NCBI GenBank assembly: GCA_900770655.1
Contig: CAAGLA010000026.1
Coordinates: forward strand, 1 to 33,346
Reading direction: 5' to 3'
Length of the DNA stretch: 33,346 nt
Origin: Bacteroidaceae bacterium
Lineage (GTDB): Bacteria; Bacteroidota; Bacteroidia; Bacteroidales; Bacteroidaceae
How positions within the stretch are numbered: position 1 is the stretch's first letter; every line of letters starts with the position of its first letter. The notes under the pieces are model-generated. The model made no database searches and was not told the DNA's origin. It saw only the letters and a list, made by a program, of their open reading frames with translations. Position numbers and translations under genes: made by a program. Shown here piece after piece: positions 16,397 through 25,229 of the stretch.

Positions 16397-16900
16397 TCAC
16401 TCTTGGAGTTCCAATATGATTTTTTCTTCTTTTCGGGGGAGTTGAAATGTCCCTATGGGCAGAATGGACAACAAATCTTTCTCTTTTTCTCCTGTTCCTA
16501 AATCTATGCCAAACGGGGTGCAGAACTCTGCACGGTACTCTCCTTTGAAACCAAAGCGTTCGTAGTAACTGCGTAACGCCTTGCTTGCCGGTATTGTGAC
16601 TAAAGCTGCAAACTTCTCTCTCTTTGCCGTTTCAATAGCTTTGTTCAGCAAATATGATGCATACCCTTTGTTACGATGCTCCTCAGCCGTGGCAACTGCA
16701 TATATGTAACCTGCCTTCTTTCTGTTTATTGTAAAGGGCAGAATGTGTAACATAGAGACGAGTTGCCCGTTTTCTTGGACATATAGCAGATGCTCCTGTT
16801 TGTATAGACGGAGCATAAAAGTTTCGATAAATTCATCGCTGTCGCCAAAGGAGTCTTTCCATAAAAGGCGTACAGCATCTTTTATATACTCTTCTGTCAT
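16397..16900 (-). CDS. GNAT family N-acetyltransferase
   Basis: Acetyl-CoA-dependent acyltransferase of 167 residues. The acetyl-CoA-binding motif A runs from the YAVATAEEHRNKGYA strand-loop, where R/Q-x-x-G-x-A appears as RNKGYA, into the following helix. The C-terminal motif B has SYYERFGF. The frame is open to an ATG at 16942, but the TATTTTTG -7 box of its promoter covers 16947-16940, so that codon lies upstream of the transcript. The next ATG at 16900 gives a normal GNAT N-terminus (MTEEYIKDAVRLLW). The substrate is unknown. It is divergent from the M20 peptidase. Confidence 0.8.
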   Translation of the reverse strand: MTEEYIKDAVRLLWKDSFGDSDEFIETFMLRLYKQEHLLYVQENGQLVSMLHILPFTINRKKAGYIYAVATAEEHRNKGYASYLLNKAIETAKREKFAALVTIPASKALRSYYERFGFKGEYRAEFCTPFGIDLGTGEKEKDLLSILPIGTFQLPRKEEKIILELQE

Positions 16901-16939
16901 AACTGTACAAAAAAGGCCGGTTCTTTCCCATAGCCGTAG

Positions 16940-16971
16940 CAAAAATAGTCATTTTCTCTTGCTGTGCCAAA
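16940..16971 (-). promoter_or_regulatory. Promoter of the GNAT gene (decides its start)
   Basis: Minus strand TTTG (16971-16968), 20 nt, TATTTTTG (16947-16940), an exact consensus match. It predicts a transcript start near 16933, excluding the upstream ATG at 16942 and favouring 16900. Confidence 0.6.
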
Positions 16972-16993
16972 GTGTTATCTTATCTTAACACTG

Positions 16994-17023
16994 TTTGTTT
17001 TTCCAATATTTATACTATTTTTG
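16994..17023 (+). promoter_or_regulatory. Promoter of the M20 peptidase
   Basis: TTTG (16994-16997), 18 nt, TATTTTTG (17016-17023). Both boxes are exact and the spacer is 1 nt short of the common range. The start codon is 52 bp downstream. Confidence 0.55.
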
Positions 17024-17074
17024 CTCAGAAAGGTAAAAACTGTATAAGAATTTGTTGAACTTATAAAATATAAT

Positions 17075-18433
17075 ATGGAGGTAAAAAAGTATATTCAGGA
17101 TAATGAAGAGCGTTTTTTGAAGGAACTTGAGTCTTTGATACGAATTCCGAGCATAAGTGCAAAAAGCGAGCATAAGGGCGATATTGCTGCCTGTGCCGAA
17201 AGGTGGAAACAGCTTCTTTTGGAGGCGGGCGCCGACAAGGCTGTGGTTATGCCCTCAAACGGTAATCCGCTGGTATATGCTGAAAAGATAGTAGATGCTG
17301 CGGCTCCTACCATTCTTGTTTATTCGCACTACGATGTTATGCCGGCCGAACCGCTGGAACTGTGGAATACCAATCCTTTCGAACTCGTAGTTAAGGATGG
17401 GCGTATATGGGCGCGTGGAGCCGATGACGACAAGGGGCAGGCTATGATTCAGGCCAAAGCATTTGAGTATGTTGTAAGGAACGGACTGCTGAAACACAAT
17501 GTGAAGTTTATTTTTGAAGGCGAAGAGGAGATTGGTTCTCCAAGCCTTAACGCCTTTCTTAAAGAGAATAAGCAGTTGTTGGCGGCCGATGTGATTCTTG
17601 TGAGTGATACAAGTATGCTTGGAGCAGAACTTCCATCGCTCACAACAGGCTTGCGTGGCCTCGCATATTGGGAAGTGGAAGTTACCGGCCCTAACCGCGA
17701 CTTGCATAGCGGCCATTTTGGCGGGGCTGTGGCGAACCCTATAAACGTGCTTTGCGAAATGATTGCAAAGATGACAGATGCCGACGGCCGTATTACAATA
17801 CCCGGCTTTTACGACGATGTTGAGGAACTTTCCCGCGAGGAGCGTGAAATGCTTGCTTCTATTCCGTTCGACGAAGAGAAGTACAAGGCTGCCATAGAGG
17901 TTGGCGCTCTGCGTGGAGAAAAGGGATATTCTACCCTTGAACGCAATAGTTGTCGTCCGTCGTTCGATGTTTGCGGCATTTGGGGAGGCTACACAGGAGA
18001 GGGTAGCAAAACAGTGCTCCCTTCTAAAGCATACGCAAAATTGTCGTGCCGTCTTGTGGCGCATCAGGACCACTCAAAGATTTCGCAGATGTTTGTCGAT
18101 TATTTCACCTCTCTTGCTCCCGATTGTGTAAAGGTTAAGATAACCCCTATGCACGGCGGTCAGGGGTATGTGTGTCCTATAACACTGCCTGCATACAAGG
18201 CCGCCGAGGCCGGCTTTGCAAAGGCTTTCGGAAAGAAACCTCTTGCTGTGCGTCGTGGCGGAAGTATTCCTATCATCAGCGATTTTGAAAAGATTCTTGG
18301 CGTGAAGACTGTTTTAATGGGATTCGGGCTCGAAAGTGATGCTATTCACTCACCGAACGAGAATTTCAGTCTCGATATATTCCGTAAAGGAATAGAGGCT
18401 GTGGTAGAGTTCTACAAGAACCTTGAAATGTAA
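17075..18433 (+). CDS. M20 family dipeptidase
   Basis: Zinc metallopeptidase of 452 residues, CNDP/carnosinase-like branch of M20, with no signal peptide, so cytosolic. It probably cleaves dipeptides. The two-metal site is visible: H85 in YSHYDVMP, bridging D118 in GADDDKG, general base E151 with ligand E152 in EGEEEIGS, D178 in VSDTS and a C-terminal His in DAIHSPNE. The inserted dimerisation domain (about 205-370) has the family's RDLHSGHFGG. It has its own promoter and is closed by a bidirectional terminator. With the S9B peptidase it fits peptide catabolism in an amino-acid-using anaerobe. Exact specificity is not readable. Confidence 0.92.
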   Translation: MEVKKYIQDNEERFLKELESLIRIPSISAKSEHKGDIAACAERWKQLLLEAGADKAVVMPSNGNPLVYAEKIVDAAAPTILVYSHYDVMPAEPLELWNTNPFELVVKDGRIWARGADDDKGQAMIQAKAFEYVVRNGLLKHNVKFIFEGEEEIGSPSLNAFLKENKQLLAADVILVSDTSMLGAELPSLTTGLRGLAYWEVEVTGPNRDLHSGHFGGAVANPINVLCEMIAKMTDADGRITIPGFYDDVEELSREEREMLASIPFDEEKYKAAIEVGALRGEKGYSTLERNSCRPSFDVCGIWGGYTGEGSKTVLPSKAYAKLSCRLVAHQDHSKISQMFVDYFTSLAPDCVKVKITPMHGGQGYVCPITLPAYKAAEAGFAKAFGKKPLAVRRGGSIPIISDFEKILGVKTVLMGFGLESDAIHSPNENFSLDIFRKGIEAVVEFYKNLEM

Positions 18434-18457
18434 CAAAGAATAGTAATCTGGAATTAT

Positions 18458-18496
18458 AAGAGAAGTGGGCAACTGTAAAGGTTGCCCACTTCTCTT
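18458..18496. terminator. Bidirectional terminator between M20 peptidase and GH20
   Basis: A perfect 16-bp stem (18458-18473 with 18481-18496) with a 7-nt loop lies between two convergent genes. The GC-rich core is flanked by AAGAGAAG/CTTCTCTT, giving T-rich ends in both directions. Confidence 0.75.
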
Positions 18497-18514
18497 TAGG
18501 TTAAAAATGCCTCT

Positions 18515-21500
18515 TTATTGAATAAGGGTTTTCTTGCCGTTTATAATGTATATGCCGTTGGTGGGGTTTGTTACACGGCGCCCGCTGAGGTCGTAAACGG
18601 TGTTGCTGCTCGCAGTTGTTGTAATCTCTTCTATACCTGTTTCAACCTGAACGGCCGATTTTTCGAGTGTCCAAGCACTTGCTCCCCAACTCGATGGCTT
18701 TGTTATTACATTGCTCCAAGCATCGGGGTTGGTGTACCAAGCCGAAGAACCATTGCCGGAAACAATTGCTATTCCGCTGTTGCCTATGTCGGTTGTGGTC
18801 TCAACAAGGCTCCAAGCGTAATCCTTGCCAATACGGAGTGTTTCGTCGTCGGCCTCTGTGGCTATGTATGCAGCTTTTCCGTTGCCTTTGTTGTAAATAC
18901 AGAATGTTCCGTCGCTGTTCTTTACAAAACTCCAGAGGTAATTGTCGGTAGAGCCTTTGGTCTTTGAATCTACCTTTTGGGTGCTCAGGTTGGCTGCAGC
19001 GTAGTAGTTTGTAAAGTAGGCGTTGCGTATATAGTAGTAGGCTTCTGTGTCTATTGCATCGGCAAAGGTGGTGCGTGGCATAGCTTGGAACTGGCGGTAT
19101 AGTTCTACGTATCCATTGTACTGCTCTTCTGTTACCAAACCTTCGCCAAGTATTGAGGTTGCCGGCTCAATTATTTTGCTGCGTAGGAAATCGAGCGCAT
19201 CTTGAGTGGGTTGCCCAACTTGTCCCGGCTTTGCTGTATATTCTATTGTCATACACTTGTTTACAAGGCCTTCGAGCTGTGCGGCATAGTCTTTTACTTC
19301 AATGAACATCCAAGTTCCGTTGTAGCAGAGTGCCGCTTCGTCTTTTACGTATACATCGCCCGAGGGTTCTGCTGCCAAGCGTTTTACACTGCCTGTAACT
19401 GCCGCATTGTAACCATCTGTTGCCGATATGGTAACAGCTCCGGGAACAAATGTAACGTTGCGTGAGGCTATTGTTGCCTTGTCTATTCTTACAACTGTTC
19501 CGTTGTCGCTCATTTGAACAGCCGACCCTATGCTGCCTAATTTTATCTGTTTGCCGCTATAGAGATTTACCATAATGTAGCCACCTTCTGTTTCTTCGAA
19601 CTGCCATAGCTCTTCGGGTTCAACCTGTGGAGTGTAGTGGAAGCGTACACCATTGTTCTTAACGTACATTGTAGAGCCTGCGTACTGGCGCTTGTAGTAT
19701 GTAGATGCTGAAACTATCTGGTAGGTTTTCCCAGCCTCAGGTTGGGCTATAGGTGCATTCTTAAAGGCTTCAATAGCTGCTGTCAGTTCTGTTACGTCAT
19801 CGCCTTCAATGTTATGCAGGGCTGTCGATAGCCTGTCGCGGTACTCTGCTTCGGGGTAACCTACACCTGCAGTGCTGTTCTCAAGAAGATCTTCGGCCTC
19901 CATTATGGCAGTTTCGGCAGTGGTGTATTCTTTAGGTTCTATGTAGTGCTTTGCGTATGTGTAGCCAAGAAGGTCGAGAATTTCGTCGTGGCTCTGAAGA
20001 CGGTTGTAGAAACCGCTCCAGTTCTTTTTGCTGGCGGGAAGCCAACCTGTTTCGGCTACTGCTATCATACGTGGCAATAGCTGGTATTCAAGTTCTATAT
20101 TGTCGTTGAGCGTCTCGGCCCATAGGTTACACTGAACACCCAAGCAGTACTCCTCGCGCCCGCTGAGTGAACCTGCGGGGTTTAGCGTGTATGCCTCTTC
20201 AAGTGTGTTGGTGTTAGTTTCGCTCCAGCCTCCGTAGTATGGTTCGTCAATAGTTGTCTTGTCGGGACCAACCTGCATAAAGTCTATGTAGACGTGTGAG
20301 TATGGGGATACAATGCTTTTGAATCCCTTGTTCGCAGCCTCTGCGCTTTTCCCGAGACTGTTCCAAGCCATTATAACAGGCTTTACACTGTTGCCGCTTG
20401 TCCAGTGTGCAAGCAGCTCGTCCCATACTACAATATCCTTACCGTGCTTCTCTTTGAGGTATGTTCCAAGCTCCTCTACAAGCCAAGACTGCAGTTCGTG
20501 AACACCTGCAAGACCCTTTTCCTGCACCCGGCGCAAGCAATCTTCGTTTGTCTGCCACTGTGTTGTTGGGCACTCGTCGCCGCCAATGTGTATATAGGGG
20601 TAGGGGAATATTGTTGCAACATTGTCGAGAACGCATTTGAGGAACTCTATTACTTTATCGTCGCCAATGTTGAGAACATCTTGGGAAATACCACCGTCGA
20701 TTCTTACTGAATACTCTTTTGTGGGGTCGCAACTTAATTCGGGATAGGCGGTTACGGCTGCTACCATATGGCCCGGAAGGTCTATCTCGGGTAAAATGTC
20801 TATGTTGCGCTCGGCTGCGTATGCTACTATTTCGCGCAGGTCGTCTTGTGAGAACCACATACCGCGGCCATACTCTGTGTCGTCGAAGAATTTGCTGCCA
20901 TCGCCGGGGCTTGTGAAAGAGCCGGAACGTACTGCACCTACTTCGGTGAGCAGGGGATACTCCGGAATTTCTATGCGCCATCCTTGGTCGTCGGTGAGGT
21001 GCCAGTGCAGGCGGTTCATTTTGTAGAGTGCCATAATGTCGAGTACTTTCTTAACTTCGTCTTTGTCGAAGAAGTGGCGTGCTACGTCCATCATAAAACC
21101 ACGATGCCCGAATTGAGGCTGGTCGGCAATGTTGACAAACGGAATATTCCAGTCGGCATCGCTGTTGAGGGTGTTGCCGAAGAGGTCGCGTGGAAGAAGT
21201 TGTTTCAGTGTCTGTATTGCATAGAAGAAACCGGCCTTTGTTGCCGCTTTTATCTCTACACCGTTTTCGTTTACGTTGAGTGTGTAGCCTTCGGCCGGCA
21301 ATGATGCATCGACGGTGAGCCATATCTCACCGGCTTCGGCACTGGCGCCGCTCTCCTTTACAGTGAGTGTTGTGCCCGATGTCTTGGCTAGCATTGTTGC
21401 AAAGTCGCTGGCATATCCCGCAGTCTCTTCGCTTGGGTATGTTATTGCTGTGAGTGATGAAACTGCGAGTTTTCCTTCACCAACGGCTATTTCTGCAGGG

Positions 21501-22039
21501 TATGGGATAATTGATATGCTGCTTAGGTTCTCAAATGTTGCAGCCTCTGTAAACTGTACCGGATTGTTCTGGTCGCCTTTGTCCCAAAGACCTACACCGC
21601 GGTTTTCAGAAGGTCCTCCCCAAAGGTTCATAGAAATGGAGGTGTTTTCTTTGGGGTGAATTTCGAACCCGCCGGCGAAACTATTGTTGCTTGTAGTGTT
21701 GATCAGGAACTTTGATACTCCCGATGGGGTTGTCGCTGCCTTTACCATCTGGTTCTTGGCCGACGACGATACATAAAGGGTATATCCCTTCTTGTTGGTG
21801 AAAGTGTAGCCGTTTGTGGCGTCACCTGTGATTTTCCATAGCTGTGCATCGTTTCCAAGTGCACTTTCTGTGGAAATTTGGGCACCGTCGGTATTTGCTG
21901 TGAGTGCATTGCCGCCATTCATAAACTGAATGAGGTACCACTTGCTGTTTTCATCTGTACTTGTTTCGGGGAATTGTTGTGCTGTGCTTAGCGCAATCCC
22001 GAACACAAATGACAAGATTGTGAGTAATAATTTTTTCAT
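18515..22039 (-). CDS. GH20 beta-N-acetylhexosaminidase, multidomain, secreted
   Basis: Large secreted glycoside hydrolase of 1174 residues that removes terminal GlcNAc/GalNAc from glycans such as mucin or host N-glycans. In order: signal peptide 1-20; a ricin-like module about 30-165 (WYLIQF, ALT, QLWKI); GH20b domain about 173-305; the catalytic TIM barrel about 310-700 with the Asp-Glu pair D488-E489 in HIGGDE; a helical linker about 705-770; two more ricin-like or jellyroll modules about 775-930 and 1010-1125; and a short tail (VYDLSGRRV...GIYIINGKK) like Bacteroidetes C-terminal sorting tails. Typical hexosaminidases are 500-780 residues, so the extra modules likely bind carbohydrate. 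No SusC/D pair is nearby, so it is not in a standard polysaccharide utilisation locus. It has its own promoter. Confidence 0.93.
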   Translation of the reverse strand: MKKLLLTILSFVFGIALSTAQQFPETSTDENSKWYLIQFMNGGNALTANTDGAQISTESALGNDAQLWKITGDATNGYTFTNKKGYTLYVSSSAKNQMVKAATTPSGVSKFLINTTSNNSFAGGFEIHPKENTSISMNLWGGPSENRGVGLWDKGDQNNPVQFTEAATFENLSSISIIPYPAEIAVGEGKLAVSSLTAITYPSEETAGYASDFATMLAKTSGTTLTVKESGASAEAGEIWLTVDASLPAEGYTLNVNENGVEIKAATKAGFFYAIQTLKQLLPRDLFGNTLNSDADWNIPFVNIADQPQFGHRGFMMDVARHFFDKDEVKKVLDIMALYKMNRLHWHLTDDQGWRIEIPEYPLLTEVGAVRSGSFTSPGDGSKFFDDTEYGRGMWFSQDDLREIVAYAAERNIDILPEIDLPGHMVAAVTAYPELSCDPTKEYSVRIDGGISQDVLNIGDDKVIEFLKCVLDNVATIFPYPYIHIGGDECPTTQWQTNEDCLRRVQEKGLAGVHELQSWLVEELGTYLKEKHGKDIVVWDELLAHWTSGNSVKPVIMAWNSLGKSAEAANKGFKSIVSPYSHVYIDFMQVGPDKTTIDEPYYGGWSETNTNTLEEAYTLNPAGSLSGREEYCLGVQCNLWAETLNDNIELEYQLLPRMIAVAETGWLPASKKNWSGFYNRLQSHDEILDLLGYTYAKHYIEPKEYTTAETAIMEAEDLLENSTAGVGYPEAEYRDRLSTALHNIEGDDVTELTAAIEAFKNAPIAQPEAGKTYQIVSASTYYKRQYAGSTMYVKNNGVRFHYTPQVEPEELWQFEETEGGYIMVNLYSGKQIKLGSIGSAVQMSDNGTVVRIDKATIASRNVTFVPGAVTISATDGYNAAVTGSVKRLAAEPSGDVYVKDEAALCYNGTWMFIEVKDYAAQLEGLVNKCMTIEYTAKPGQVGQPTQDALDFLRSKIIEPATSILGEGLVTEEQYNGYVELYRQFQAMPRTTFADAIDTEAYYYIRNAYFTNYYAAANLSTQKVDSKTKGSTDNYLWSFVKNSDGTFCIYNKGNGKAAYIATEADDETLRIGKDYAWSLVETTTDIGNSGIAIVSGNGSSAWYTNPDAWSNVITKPSSWGASAWTLEKSAVQVETGIEEITTTASSNTVYDLSGRRVTNPTNGIYIINGKKTLIQ

Positions 22040-22106
22040 AATATTGAAGTTAAGAAATTAATGTTTTTGACAAAAATGTATTTTACACTATATTTATAAG
22101 GTATCG

Positions 22107-22138
22107 CAAATATAATCTATTTTTACGCTTTTTGCAAT
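22107..22138 (-). promoter_or_regulatory. Promoter of the GH20 gene
   Basis: Minus strand ATTG (22138-22135), 20 nt, TATATTTG (22114-22107). The -7 box is exact and the -33 box has one mismatch. The leader would be about 60 nt. Confidence 0.55.
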
Positions 22139-22181
22139 GTTGTATATATTTTTTTGTCATTGAAAAGCTCATACTCTATTT

Positions 22182-22212
22182 TTTGATTTATTCTCTAATT
22201 ATGTTATCTTCG
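22182..22212 (+). promoter_or_regulatory. Promoter of the DUF5715 gene
   Basis: TTTG (22182-22185), 19 nt, TATCTTCG (22205-22212), one mismatch in the -7 box. The start codon follows at 22234. Confidence 0.5.
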
Positions 22213-22233
22213 CACTTAATTTAAAATATATAT

Positions 22234-22926
22234 ATGCTCAGAAACTGTTTTAATATATTTACGTTGTTTCTCTTTTCCCTTTTTCTTTCTTGTGCAAACG
22301 ATGTAGAAGAGGGTGTTGAAAAGAAGCGTGAAAGTAAAGAGGTTTTTAGTGGTACTCCAAACAGAATAGTCTATCATAATTGCCGAAGGGAATTTAACGA
22401 CTTGAACGATACGCACTTGGCGGCAGCTGCTGAGATTGGTATTGAGCCGTTGGCGTCGCGTGAAGGAATGACAACGGCGTCGCGTAAACTTCACCTTATT
22501 GGTGGCCCTAACAGATTCACGGAACCGTTTGTGGTTGATGAGTTGACACACTCCAGTCCGTTTCTTGTAGAAGAGGCATATAATCTGTTGTTTGATATAG
22601 GGCGCAATTTTCAAGATTCTTTAAGGAACAAGCACTTGCCGGCATATAGTGTCATTGTCACTTCTGTTCTAAGAACAGATGCCGATGTCAGTGACCTTTC
22701 CCGCGGTAACATAAATGCTTCTCAGCGCTCAGTGCATTGTTATGCGACTACAATAGATATAACTTACCGCCGTTTTGCGAAACACGATGACGAGGCTCCC
22801 GATGCCCGAGAAGTGGACCTGAAGGCTGTGCTTGCCGAAGTTCTGAAGGATTTGCGTGACAGTGGGCGGTGTTATGTAAAGTACGAGGTAAAGCAGGCTT
22901 GCTTTCATATAACCGCAAGAGAATAG
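22234..22926 (+). CDS. DUF5715-type lipoprotein, M15 peptidase-like
   Basis: Envelope lipoprotein of 230 residues. A signal peptide (1-19) ends in FLSC with lipid-bearing Cys20. The core at 136-180 reads YSVIVTSVLRTDADV, then S166-x-H168 and D175 in the pattern S-x-H-x6-D followed by ITYRRF. That reproduces the zinc-binding signature of M15/VanY-type D-Ala-D-Ala carboxypeptidases, and a late His in the ACFHITAR segment could be the third ligand. The family is annotated as DUF5715 in Bacteroidetes; a role in trimming peptidoglycan stem peptides is an inference from fold motifs. It is divergent from the GH20 gene, with its own promoter, and ends at a shared terminator. Confidence 0.7.
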   Translation: MLRNCFNIFTLFLFSLFLSCANDVEEGVEKKRESKEVFSGTPNRIVYHNCRREFNDLNDTHLAAAAEIGIEPLASREGMTTASRKLHLIGGPNRFTEPFVVDELTHSSPFLVEEAYNLLFDIGRNFQDSLRNKHLPAYSVIVTSVLRTDADVSDLSRGNINASQRSVHCYATTIDITYRRFAKHDDEAPDAREVDLKAVLAEVLKDLRDSGRCYVKYEVKQACFHITARE

Positions 22927-22998
22927 GGCGGTATTGTAATGTTGTTTTTTTCCCGCTTGCGTTCACGGTAAATATTTGGCTTTTTATATAAATGTGTT

Positions 22999-23042
22999 TG
23001 ACGAATAAAGGGACTTTTATTTGAAAGTCCCTTTATTCGTCA
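22999..23042. terminator. Bidirectional terminator with 19-bp perfect stem
   Basis: 22999-23017 and 23024-23042 are perfect inverted copies with a 6-nt loop, placed between two convergent genes. The stem is AT-rich with T-rich sequence on both sides. Confidence 0.7.
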
Positions 23043-23061
23043 ATGTATAATCTGCTGTGTA

Positions 23062-24837
23062 CTAATTAAACAGCTCGTCTCGTTGAATGTATGCTATAAT
23101 TTCGCCGCGGTTTACTCTGTCACCTTGCTTAGCGCATATCTCTACAACCCTGCCACCCATTCCTGTGGCTACCGGTTGAAGCTGTCCCCACGGGGTGATG
23201 ATGGTACAGAATTGTTCGTCGGCATTGACGTGGCTGCCTATTGCCGGCGGCATAGACTCGCCCTCAACTGCAACTTCCCATATAATCTGTCCCTTTTCTG
23301 GTGCTACAATAGGGTCGGCCTTTGCGTGTTTAATGGCTTTAATCTCTTCTAGGCTCACACCCTTGCTTGCCATTTGGCTCTCTTTGGCCTTTTCAATGTC
23401 GGCAAGGAAACGCTCTTTTGCAACACCGCTCCTGTAGTCGCGGTACTGGCGTTCGTGCATAGCAAATTCCCATAGCTCTTCGTCGTCTTGGCCTCTGTCC
23501 CAGCCGAGTTCTTCCATCTCTTTCTTGTAGCCTTCCAGTGCGTCGGGGTAGAAACTCTGAGGGTCGGCTGTTGTGAACTCGTAGCCTTTTTCTTTGGCAA
23601 GTTCCTTTATTTCGGGGGCAACCTCGCCGGGCAAACGGCCACTTTTTCCAAGAATCATACCCCACATACTTTCGTCCATTCTGCTGAATCGCGGTTCGTC
23701 TTGGGCTCTTGAAAGCAGGTTCATAAGCGCAATGTTCTTTACATACTGGCTGAATGGTGTAACGAGTGGGGGATAACCTACTCTTGGCCAAACGTATGCA
23801 ACCTCGTTAAATAGCTCAACCATAAGTTCATCGAGAGTGTAGGTTGGCTTTCCTTTGCTCTGCAGAATTCCGTTTATGCCTTTGTGCACGCCTGCAAGGT
23901 CGGACATCATAGAACCCATCATACCGCCGGGAAGACCACTGGTGAGCAAAAGGGAACTCATCAGTTTGTTGTTGCTGTCCATAAACAACCCCATCCAATC
24001 GTCTATGAACTCCTGAGTTAAACTGCGCACTTTCATATATGCGTTCATATTGATTTCGGGGACTTTAAAGCCAGCATCTTTAAGCATTGCTTGAACGCTT
24101 ATGATATCGGGGTGTACCTTTCCCCAAGAGAGTGGTTCTACTGCGGTGTCAATAATATCGCATCCATTCTTGCATACTTCCAGAATGGATGCCATAGAGA
24201 GACCGGGACCACTGTGACCGTGGTATTGTATTATAATGTCGGGGTGCTTTTCCTTTATGCTCTTTGTGAGCCTCCCAAGAAATGCCGGTCTTCCTATGCC
24301 GGCCATATCTTTAAGACAAATTTCAGTTGCACCGGCCGCTATCAGCTCGTCGGCAATGTTACTGTAGTATTCAACAGTGTGAATAGGGGAACTGGTTATA
24401 CACAGCGTTGCTTGAGGTATCATTCCAGCCTCAAGTGCATATTTAATGGAGGGTATAATGTTGCGGGTGTCATTTAAACCGCAGAATATGCGGGTTATAT
24501 CTACTCCTTGCGCCTTCTTTACTTTGTACATTAGCTTTCTTACATCGGCCGGAACCGGGAACATTCTAAGAGCGTTCAATGCTCTGTCGAGCATATGTGT
24601 CTGAATTCCGGCTTCGTTGAATTGTTTTGTAAAGCGCCTGACAGCATTGTTCGGGTTTTCGCCTGCCATTAGATTTACCTGTTCGAATGCACCACCGTTT
24701 GTTTCTACCCGTGCAAAACATCCCATTTCAATAATTGCGGGGGCTACACGTTCCAGTTGCTCGGCAAGAGGCTGGAATTTACCTGACGACTGGTACATAT
24801 CACGGTAGACCAGACTGAATTTAATCTCTTTGTTCAT
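23062..24837 (-). CDS. OadA/PycB-type carboxyltransferase with a biotinyl domain lacking the biotin lysine
   Basis: Protein of 591 residues related to oxaloacetate decarboxylase alpha and pyruvate carboxylase subunit B. The TIM-barrel carboxyltransferase domain (about 1-300) keeps the metal site: D13 in YRDMYQS, K176 in CLKDMAG (the usually carbamylated lysine) and H206/H208 in YHGHSG. These motifs are diverged from the common RDGHQS and HTHD forms. The conserved middle domain spans about 300-470. The C-terminal 90 residues fold like a biotinyl/lipoyl domain (APEKGQI, GSHVNADEQ, GDRVNRGEIIAYI), but where EAMKM should lie it reads TPWGQ (548-552), so no lysine can carry biotin. It either uses a separate carrier protein or has another role. 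No partner subunit lies in the window. A -7 box is at 24933-24926. Confidence 0.8.
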   Translation of the reverse strand: MNKEIKFSLVYRDMYQSSGKFQPLAEQLERVAPAIIEMGCFARVETNGGAFEQVNLMAGENPNNAVRRFTKQFNEAGIQTHMLDRALNALRMFPVPADVRKLMYKVKKAQGVDITRIFCGLNDTRNIIPSIKYALEAGMIPQATLCITSSPIHTVEYYSNIADELIAAGATEICLKDMAGIGRPAFLGRLTKSIKEKHPDIIIQYHGHSGPGLSMASILEVCKNGCDIIDTAVEPLSWGKVHPDIISVQAMLKDAGFKVPEINMNAYMKVRSLTQEFIDDWMGLFMDSNNKLMSSLLLTSGLPGGMMGSMMSDLAGVHKGINGILQSKGKPTYTLDELMVELFNEVAYVWPRVGYPPLVTPFSQYVKNIALMNLLSRAQDEPRFSRMDESMWGMILGKSGRLPGEVAPEIKELAKEKGYEFTTADPQSFYPDALEGYKKEMEELGWDRGQDDEELWEFAMHERQYRDYRSGVAKERFLADIEKAKESQMASKGVSLEEIKAIKHAKADPIVAPEKGQIIWEVAVEGESMPPAIGSHVNADEQFCTIITPWGQLQPVATGMGGRVVEICAKQGDRVNRGEIIAYIQRDELFN

Positions 24838-24925
24838 AGTTGCTCTTTTTGTGATAAGTTCACTATTAGGTTAATCGTTGTTTTCTTTATTGCGGTAGAA
24901 TGTTGTCTTCTGTTTTCGCCATTTG

Positions 24926-24933
24926 CAAAGTTA
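24926..24933 (-). promoter_or_regulatory. -7 box for the carboxyltransferase gene
   Basis: Minus strand TAACTTTG matches TAnnTTTG exactly, 89 bp before the start codon. The expected TTTG upstream is only TTAG. Confidence 0.4.
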
Positions 24934-25197
24934 GTCGGATTATTCGTATTACCTAATTTTATTTCTCTTTTTTTAAATATCCCTTATATTTCCCTTTTGT
25001 TTTTTGAATATAATGCCGGTATAGGAATTCTTACATTTTTTTGTTCATTATGTGCAGAAAATAGTGTTGTCAGTGGGGAAATTCTTAAAAAATCAGTTTT
25101 TATCGGCACTTTTCAAATATGTTTTTCGCCACTATATTTCAAATTTTACCACATATTTCCTATTTTTACCAAGAAAATAATGTATGTAAGTATAAAA

Positions 25198-25229
25198 TTG
25201 AGTACTTAGAAAAGTAATTGCGAACTTTG
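25198..25229 (+). promoter_or_regulatory. Possible promoter of the acyl-CoA synthetase pair
   Basis: TTG (25198-25200), 21 nt, GAACTTTG (25222-25229), one mismatch in the -7 box. The start codon is 77 bp further. Confidence 0.35.

Noticed and set aside
18467..18488. GTTGCCC/GGGCAAC words shared with the repeat at 30659-30793
   Set aside because: Here they are the core of a simple bidirectional terminator between convergent genes; the match is short and the context unrelated.
24997..25209. 70-codon plus-strand frame in the 24838-25306 gap
   Set aside because: Phe/Ile/Lys/Ser-rich translation of AT-rich intergenic DNA, with no family resemblance and no convincing promoter of its own.
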